This document shows, piece after piece, positions 58,758-64,000 of a DNA stretch of 64,000 bases. How positions within the stretch are numbered: the stretch's first letter is position 1; the number at the start of each line of letters is the position of its first letter. This stretch comes from an uncultured Sphaerochaeta sp. (GTDB lineage: Bacteria > Spirochaetota > Spirochaetia > Sphaerochaetales > Sphaerochaetaceae), in contig NZ_OY762555.1 of NCBI RefSeq assembly GCF_963666015.1, positions 3,038,001-3,102,000 on the forward strand. Direction: 5' to 3'. A program made the translations under genes and the position numbers. The notes under the pieces are model-generated. The model was not told the origin of the DNA. It ran no database searches and worked only from the letters and a program-made list of their open reading frames with translations.

Positions 58758-60443
58758 CTACTGCACTTCAGGAACAACTGGTATTGCCGTCCCTCTGGTT
58801 GTGATGAAATCACCGGATACAGCGTACACACCCAGTACTTCCGTATCATCAGGATCGAGAGGGTCCTCTGGGATGACTGAGACTGCGGTTCCACTTACAT
58901 TTCCCTTTACGTAGGATCCAAAGCTATCCCCATATTTGGTGAAGGTAATCGTGATGCCTTCGCCCACGGTCTCCCAAAGTTTTCCCCACTTCAACTCATC
59001 ATCTACTCCATCAGGATTGTCGACCACTACTGGATTGTAGAAATTGCTGATTGCATCGAAGGTTCTTCTCAAACCGGATTCATCAACACTTCCTGCAGTG
59101 AAGAGAGCCCACTCATAGGGGTGGTCAAGCACGACATTTCCAGTGTCCACTTGCCAGACCCCCAGAGCTGCATACTTTCCCTCACTATCCATCGACCCAT
59201 TGTATGGGAACATATTCATTTCCTCATCTAGATCAAAAGGCACGGAGGAAGCGAACATGAAGCTTCCAGGGAGGATTTCATCAGAACTCTTTTCCAACAT
59301 CATCTCAAGATGTATTGGAATTGAATATTCGGAGTACGATGCCAATGCTTCAAACCCTGAGTTCTCTGCAGGTCCATTTCCCAGCCCAAAGAACCAGGTA
59401 TCATCAGGGTCACTCTTGTTGGTGAACCATAGATCGATGTATCCCCCAATTCCGAATACATCATCAAGGTAGAATGCTATAGATTCAGAGGAAATACCTC
59501 CCCCTTGTGAGGTTACTTTAACGGAGAGCGTATGCCACCCGAATGCAATCTCTTCACCATCAAGAAGGACATGCATTTCATCTGCCCCTGCTATCTCTAT
59601 ACCGTCAAGATACCACTGATAGGAGGCAGCATCAGCAGGGGCAGCGGTAAAAGATTGGATGCTTGATCGCTCAAGAATGAAATCTTGTGAAGTAATGCTT
59701 ACCGCAAAAGGATTGCGTAGGTTGTTGATGATTGCCAGGGAGATTTCAAATGGCGATACAGGGATTATTTCAGAGGCTGAACTGGTATGCCCACTGAGAA
59801 TCCTTACTTCATGGAAATTACCTGCAAATGGGGTCTCCCCATCCTTCAGGATGTAGGAGAAGTCATAGTAGCCGCTCTCCAGGTCTTCCACGGTGATTGT
59901 GGCAGTGGAACCGGATATGACAATGCAAGACCCGTCCACTGCAGTTTGTGTAGATCCTGTTTCATGGGTCAGGAATGCCTCAACCCCAGGATTTCCAATA
60001 AGGTTGCCACTCCAATCAAGGGAGAAGGAGAAATCTCCAGTTCCCCTCAGTGGTACAATGGTCACGGTAGTGTTCGTACTCGTGCCACCGCTAATGGTCA
60101 CAGTGCTGGAACCTTCACCTATGATGAGTGGGGGAGTGTCAGCATTCAGAGCCTCAACGCTTATGGTCCAATCCCCAACACGGATCCCGCTAAAGGTATG
60201 GGTAGTTGCTGTAATATCAACAGGATCTATGGTCTCACTTGATCCTGAACGATATCCGCTGAGCCGATACGCTGCCACTTCCATCGCTATATCAGGTGCA
60301 ATGGTCCTGAGGCTTGGATCATTGTGCATGATAACTTTCAGCGAGCCTGTTTCTGGCACTTCGCCCACACCTAAGTCACACGCTATATAAATCATCATGG
60401 TCACTGCCAAAAGCGCCAATATTGAATAACCAACCTTTTTCAT
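58758..60443 (-). CDS. Lipoprotein with repeated Ig-like / beta-sandwich domains
   Basis: A 561-residue surface or periplasmic lipoprotein. The signal MKKVGYSILALLAVTMMIYI ends with lipobox IAC, giving a lipidated Cys at about residue 22. The mature protein is strand-rich and Ser/Thr-rich: a DUF4382-like first part (VAAYRLSGYRSGSSETIDPV), an Ig/PKD-like stretch (AASYQWYLDGIEIAGADE), and a C-terminal domain with acidic loops. ATG 60443 is chosen because GGAGGAGAACA precedes it. Function is unknown; such proteins often bind sugars or other cells. Confidence 0.72.
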   Translation of the reverse strand: MKKVGYSILALLAVTMMIYIACDLGVGEVPETGSLKVIMHNDPSLRTIAPDIAMEVAAYRLSGYRSGSSETIDPVDITATTHTFSGIRVGDWTISVEALNADTPPLIIGEGSSTVTISGGTSTNTTVTIVPLRGTGDFSFSLDWSGNLIGNPGVEAFLTHETGSTQTAVDGSCIVISGSTATITVEDLESGYYDFSYILKDGETPFAGNFHEVRILSGHTSSASEIIPVSPFEISLAIINNLRNPFAVSITSQDFILERSSIQSFTAAPADAASYQWYLDGIEIAGADEMHVLLDGEEIAFGWHTLSVKVTSQGGGISSESIAFYLDDVFGIGGYIDLWFTNKSDPDDTWFFGLGNGPAENSGFEALASYSEYSIPIHLEMMLEKSSDEILPGSFMFASSVPFDLDEEMNMFPYNGSMDSEGKYAALGVWQVDTGNVVLDHPYEWALFTAGSVDESGLRRTFDAISNFYNPVVVDNPDGVDDELKWGKLWETVGEGITITFTKYGDSFGSYVKGNVSGTAVSVIPEDPLDPDDTEVLGVYAVSGDFITTRGTAIPVVPEVQ

Positions 60444-60752
60444 TGTTCTCCTCCTATGAAGAGCAATACATCTCATTGATGCGCAGAACACTGCGTTTTG
60501 ATAGAAATCAATCATGCTAGAGATGGGCCTCCCTCTCCATCGATGATTTCACTCTAGGTTGTTTTATGCCTCAGCGCTTCATACCAAAGTATGATTCTTC
60601 GTATTTGCTGGAGTATTTGTTATAAAATTCTGGTGTTGGCGCTATCTACTCCTCACGCGATACAGGACACACCACAGGCAGCGTCCCAGTGGTTGGTGAA
60701 TGAGCTATAGATCTTGAATATTGAATGAAAATATATGATACAAATCGTGTAT
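60444..60752. other. Intergenic region between lipoprotein gene and diguanylate cyclase
   Basis: 309 bp. A short stem CGCAG-AACA-CTGCG (around 60483-60496) lies in the lipoprotein leader, and CTAGAG (60517-60522) can pair with CTCTAG (60552-60557). No riboswitch fold or extra gene was recognised. Confidence 0.5.
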
Positions 60753-61964
60753 TTACAACATGTTATGGTTATAGGTCCCGATTCCGCCCTTGCCGTGTTT
60801 CTTAATTGTATACATTGCAGAGTCAGCGTTCCTCAGCAATGCCTCCCCGTTATCTCCATCCTCAGGATAGATGGAGATGCCGATGGAAGCGTTTATACTA
60901 CAGGTTAAGGTATCGATTGTTATGGGTTCTTGCAGGACGGAATGCACTCTTGCAGCGAATTGTTTTGCCTGATTAGTGTCTTTGATGTCCTGCATGATGA
61001 TTGCAAATTCATCACCAGCCAATCTTGCCACGAAATCAGTTTCACGGACACCGTTCAGTAGTCGTCTACCCACGGTAACAAGCACCCCGTCACCAACTTC
61101 GTGGCCATAGGTGTCATTGATGATTTTGAAGGAGTCAAGGTCTATATAGAGGAGTGCACATTTTATTACGTTTGTTTTGGCTTCTAAAACGATTGTTTCC
61201 AATTTTGTAAAAAATATCCTTCTATTGGGTAAACCTGTAAGCGTGTCATAGTTGGCATAGATTTCCAATTCCGTAGCAACTTTTTGCAGTATTTCAGTCT
61301 CATTATGGATCTTCATATTCTCATTTTCCAAGTCGTACATGGCCAGGAATCTTTTGAAAGAGAAGAACACTGTGCCATAAGCGGACAAGGAGAGGGCAAC
61401 CAAGAGGAGCATCGGCCATCGATTGGTAGCCAAGGTGTGCATGATATCGTCTGTGACAAAGAAGAAATAGGATAGATTCAGAAAGATGCAGATCATCAAG
61501 CCAGAGAAGACTGGCCAGTCGCTCACAACCGTTTGATAGGTTCTCAGGAAGTGTTTCTTGGACAAGGTAATAACGAATAGGTAGAGGAAAAACCGGAAGA
61601 CGGTATTGGCATATTGTGGATAGGGGAACAGTCTACCAAGATGAAAGCTGAGGATGATGATCATCATCGCAATATTGATGGTGGTGAGAAAGGTGAAACT
61701 CCATTGCATGAAACTCATTTTGGTAAATGACTTGATAAGAAGGCCAACCACGATGAACATCAATACAGTAAATCGGGACAACCCTGTGAGGTCTCCCTTG
61801 AAGTAGAACCAAAGGGTGCTAGTCATATTGATGACAAACACAAAGATTGCAATGCTGATAATACGCTTACGGTCGAATCTGGACTTTGTAAGGGTCATTA
61901 ATAACAGTACATACATAACCGATGAGACACTGCCTCGTAGTATGTTGCTGATCAGTTCAGTCAT
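60753..61964 (-). CDS. Membrane diguanylate cyclase (GGDEF)
   Basis: Makes cyclic di-GMP. 403 residues: about seven membrane helices in the first 200 residues, a short coiled coil (ENENMKIHNETEILQKVATE), then a GGDEF domain (about 240-400). The active loop is ARLAGDEFAI, an AGDEF variant that is often active. The product-inhibition site RxxD is present five residues before it (RETD). Metal and substrate residues YIDLDSFKIINDTYGHEVGD are intact. No PilZ or EAL protein is near. The sensed signal is unknown. Confidence 0.92.
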   Translation of the reverse strand: MTELISNILRGSVSSVMYVLLLMTLTKSRFDRKRIISIAIFVFVINMTSTLWFYFKGDLTGLSRFTVLMFIVVGLLIKSFTKMSFMQWSFTFLTTINIAMMIIILSFHLGRLFPYPQYANTVFRFFLYLFVITLSKKHFLRTYQTVVSDWPVFSGLMICIFLNLSYFFFVTDDIMHTLATNRWPMLLLVALSLSAYGTVFFSFKRFLAMYDLENENMKIHNETEILQKVATELEIYANYDTLTGLPNRRIFFTKLETIVLEAKTNVIKCALLYIDLDSFKIINDTYGHEVGDGVLVTVGRRLLNGVRETDFVARLAGDEFAIIMQDIKDTNQAKQFAARVHSVLQEPITIDTLTCSINASIGISIYPEDGDNGEALLRNADSAMYTIKKHGKGGIGTYNHNML

Positions 61965-62168
61965 CGAGCATGCTCCTTAAAATGTTTCCAGCTGCCCAGA
62001 CTTGCCTTACTGTTCGTAGAGATTGTCTTTTCTGTACAGAAATCCGACTTCTACAAGCAGGACATTTTCACTGTAAAGTCTACCATACATTGCTAAATTG
62101 GCCTATTGCTTTTATCTGTATGCGCATTGGATGAAGCCAGGAGCAGAACGTTGGATATTGGCAAACAT

Positions 62169-62744
62169 CTAGAAAGTTGCGTTGCCTATCTGTTGATACC
62201 GAAAACAAGTTGCCTCATGGTCGTTGATGATACCCGCAGCTTGCAGGTGGGCATAGATGGTGATGGAACCAAGAAAGGTAAACCCCCGCTTCTTGAGGTC
62301 CTTGCTGATCATATCGGAGAGTTCATTCCTGGCAATAACGATACCCCCGTCTGCATGTCCTGGATATTCCATTGTCTTGTTCCCGGTAAACCCCCAGAGA
62401 TATGATGAGAATGAACCGAATTCCTCCTGGATCAGTAGGAATGCTTTTGCATTGGTAATGATTGCCCGGATTTTTCTTGGGGAGTGGATCATTCCCTCCA
62501 TTTTCATAATCTCATCGACGTGCTCATCGCCATAGCCAGCAACCTTGGAGACAACAAAATCCTCGAAGGCCGATCGGAGCACTTCTCGCCTTTTCAATAC
62601 CGTGAGCCAGCTCAGTCCACACTGCATGACTTCCATGCTCAGATACTCAAACTGTCTATGGTCATCATGGAGTGGCACGCCCCACTCTTTGTCATGGTAT
62701 TCTACCAAGAGAGGATTCTCACCTGTCCAGCTACATCGGTTCAT
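62169..62744 (-). CDS. tag: DNA-3-methyladenine glycosylase I
   Basis: Removes 3-methyladenine from alkylated DNA. 191 residues. The zinc-snap residues are all there: Cys4 and His17 (NRCSW, EYHDKEWG) and the C-terminal His and Cys (INDHEATCF). Substrate pocket sequences CGLSWLTVLKRRE and GFTFLGSITIYAHLQAAGII match Tag. Monocistronic. Confidence 0.96.
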   Translation of the reverse strand: MNRCSWTGENPLLVEYHDKEWGVPLHDDHRQFEYLSMEVMQCGLSWLTVLKRREVLRSAFEDFVVSKVAGYGDEHVDEIMKMEGMIHSPRKIRAIITNAKAFLLIQEEFGSFSSYLWGFTGNKTMEYPGHADGGIVIARNELSDMISKDLKKRGFTFLGSITIYAHLQAAGIINDHEATCFRYQQIGNATF

Positions 62745-62918
62745 ACTATGTCCTTTTCTTAAGGTTAAATGTGACTACCGATGATTCTAGCACGGGAACA
62801 TCCCTCATCGATGAAAAATTATCCCAACTTCCGTTTTTAGCTATCAGGAAAAGAGTTCTTGACGTACCTATTCTGAAGCCATCAAGATGAAACTGTAAAT
62901 ATGCATTGAGGAGGATGT

Positions 62919-63200
62919 ATGAGTTTCCAAGGGATTCTGATCGGGGCAGCTGCATTTCTAATCATTGGGATATTTCATCCGATAGTCATCAAAGGGGAGT
63001 ATTATTTTGGTAAAAGGGTATGGCCGGTCTTTTTGGTAGTCGGAATTCTGTTGGTTATCCTCTCTCTGTGGATTGAGAACGCCACTTTTTCGGCGATAGT
63101 CAGTATTACAGGGTTCTCCTCCCTATGGAGTATCCACGAGTTATTCGAGCAAGAAGAGCGGGTAGCAAAAGGTTGGTTTCCTCGTAATCCAAAGAGATAA
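62919..63200 (+). CDS. DUF4491 family small membrane protein
   Basis: A 93-residue membrane protein with three predicted helices. The start FQGILIGAAAFLIIGIFHPI, the YYFGKRVWPVFLVVG stretch and the end SLWSIHELFEQEERVAKGWF are highly typical of DUF4491, seen in Firmicutes, Bacteroidetes and spirochaetes. Function unknown. GGAGGATGT lies before the ATG. Confidence 0.92.
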   Translation: MSFQGILIGAAAFLIIGIFHPIVIKGEYYFGKRVWPVFLVVGILLVILSLWIENATFSAIVSITGFSSLWSIHELFEQEERVAKGWFPRNPKR

Positions 63201-63223
63201 ACCAGCGATAGGCTCTGGTATTT

Positions 63224-63748
63224 CTAAGTATTTGAGGGTTCTCTTTTGACTGAGAATACCAGGTGTTGCATATCCAATCCGCGGTAGTGCTTTATGAAGC
63301 TACCTCTGGCAAGCATGCCGTTTCGGATAGCAACATTCATTGAAGCAACATTACAGTCGCGTATGATGGAGTAGACTTCACTGCTGTTCAGCGTGCTGAA
63401 GGCATACTCCTTGCATGCTCTTGCTGCTTCAATTGCATATCCTTTCCCCCAGTAGTTGCGATTGAACAGATACCCAACTTCCAGCACATCTGATGACCCT
63501 CCTATGGTTTGCCATGTCAGGCCAGCCTGGCCTATCATGGTACCAGTATCTTTCAGGATAACAGCCCATAGCCCAAAACCGTCAGTTTTATATCTGGCAA
63601 GATTCCTATCCAGCCAAGCCTGTGTTTCAGCAGGGCTGAGAGGAGTCTCATATGCGTACATGGTCTTCTCGTCTTGCAGGATTGCTGCAAGAGAGGGGTA
63701 GTCCTCCTGGGTCATCTCTCGTAGGAGTAATCGTTCTGTTTCAATCAT
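63224..63748 (-). CDS. GNAT-family N-acetyltransferase (RimJ/RimL-like)
   Basis: A 174-residue acetyltransferase. The start IETERLLLREMTQEDYPSLA, the GQAGLTWQ strand, DVLEVGYLFNRNYWGKGYAI with the acetyl-CoA loop, and CNVASMNVAIRNGM match the Acetyltransf_3 (RimJ/RimL) group that acts on protein N-termini or small amines. The substrate is unknown. Confidence 0.9.
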   Translation of the reverse strand: MIETERLLLREMTQEDYPSLAAILQDEKTMYAYETPLSPAETQAWLDRNLARYKTDGFGLWAVILKDTGTMIGQAGLTWQTIGGSSDVLEVGYLFNRNYWGKGYAIEAARACKEYAFSTLNSSEVYSIIRDCNVASMNVAIRNGMLARGSFIKHYRGLDMQHLVFSVKREPSNT

Positions 63749-63814
63749 CGTGTATCATTCCTTGTCTCAGTCGAGGGAGTAAGAAGAAACAATTTCTTCT
63801 CTGCCATCCATGAC

Positions 63815-64000
63815 TTAGAGCAGTTTCTTGTTCCCCTTGGTGAGATTAACCACTGCAAAAATGGAAGTGCCAAGAATGAGCAGGAATGAGATGGCATTGA
63901 TCACCGGGGTGGATCCATCACGTACTTGCATGTACATATTTATGGGCAGTGTTGCCTGTGAACCTACGAGGAATATGGTGGTGTTGAAGTTCTCAAAAGA
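63815..64000 (-). CDS. PotC-like ABC transporter permease, 3' end only (cut by window edge)
   Basis: The last 61 residues of an open frame on the minus strand, starting beyond position 64000 and ending at TAA (63815-63817). It reads FENFNTTIFLVGSQATLPIN followed by YMQVRDGSTPVINAISFLL, the C-terminal part of polyamine/iron ABC permeases of the PotC/YdcV type (FxNTxFLxG, ATLP, STPxINAIS). The full transporter operon lies outside the window. Confidence 0.8.
   Translation of the reverse strand, partial: SFENFNTTIFLVGSQATLPINMYMQVRDGSTPVINAISFLLILGTSIFAVVNLTKGNKKLL

Noticed and set aside
1..64000. CRISPR array, prophage, tRNA or rRNA genes
   Set aside because: No regularly spaced repeats, phage structural genes, cloverleaf or rRNA sequence was noticed on reading either strand.

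Overview
The window looks like chromosomal DNA from a free-living, fermentative spirochaete of the Sphaerochaeta type. This is inferred from gene content: a eukaryote-type hexokinase, a family II pyrophosphatase with CBS and DRTGG domains, a split GcvPA/GcvPB, a long GlyA, a diderm-style set of signal-peptide proteins, and an Nqr/Rnf-type sodium pump. No rRNA or tRNA gene was seen, so the genus is not proven. Genes are densely packed, with many 4-bp start/stop overlaps, and most of the 64 kb is ordinary core and metabolic content.

Layout. 0-7 kb: mscL (-), then a branched-chain amino acid ABC operon livKHMGF (+), a CBS-ACT sensor protein and an Smr-domain protein. 7-15 kb: infA and an NSS amino acid transporter (-), then glyA-gcvH-gcvPA-gcvPB and a dihydropyrimidinase-like hydrolase (+), with no gcvT. 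15-19 kb: an operon opened by a HAD phosphatase-cytidine deaminase fusion, followed by a phospholipase D-like lipoprotein and two exported proteins. 19-25 kb: rpiB (-), ppaC (+), then prfA-prmC-rel (-). 25-30 kb: a GPH sugar symporter and an HTH-cupin regulator (-) facing an SDR-type threonine dehydrogenase/kbl pair (+), then sbcB (-). 31-40 kb: an exported protein, hexokinase and orphan vsr (+), a large phosphohexomutase (-), pyridoxal kinase and a nucleosidase (+), a patatin with a coupled small protein (-), a PflA-like radical SAM protein (+) and pyrH (-).

40-47 kb: a LacI-controlled operon (-) holding a Gfo/Idh/MocA oxidoreductase, its repressor, a sugar-binding protein, two permeases and a PHP-like hydrolase, with two matching operators upstream. 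47.4-48.8 kb: one intact IS3-family element with a frameshift transposase, the only clear mobile element. 48.8-52.6 kb: a DUF2200 gene, a CopB-type copper ATPase with a CsoR-like operator inside its promoter, and a glycosyltransferase. 53-57 kb: nqrBCDEF plus a conserved-looking unknown gene (-), without nqrA, facing a membrane LuxR-type regulator (+). 58-64 kb: an Ig-like lipoprotein, a diguanylate cyclase, tag, a DUF4491 protein, a GNAT acetyltransferase, and the 3' end of a PotC-like permease cut by the window edge.

How parts work together: threonine can be turned into glycine and acetyl-CoA (TDH, Kbl), glycine is exchanged with serine (GlyA) or oxidised by the glycine cleavage system, and the NADH made could be used by the Nqr-type pump. 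The most unusual items are the HAD-CDA fusion, the nqr operon that lacks nqrA but carries an extra gene, and three promoters with recognisable operator symmetry (threonine catabolism, LacI sugar operon, copB).
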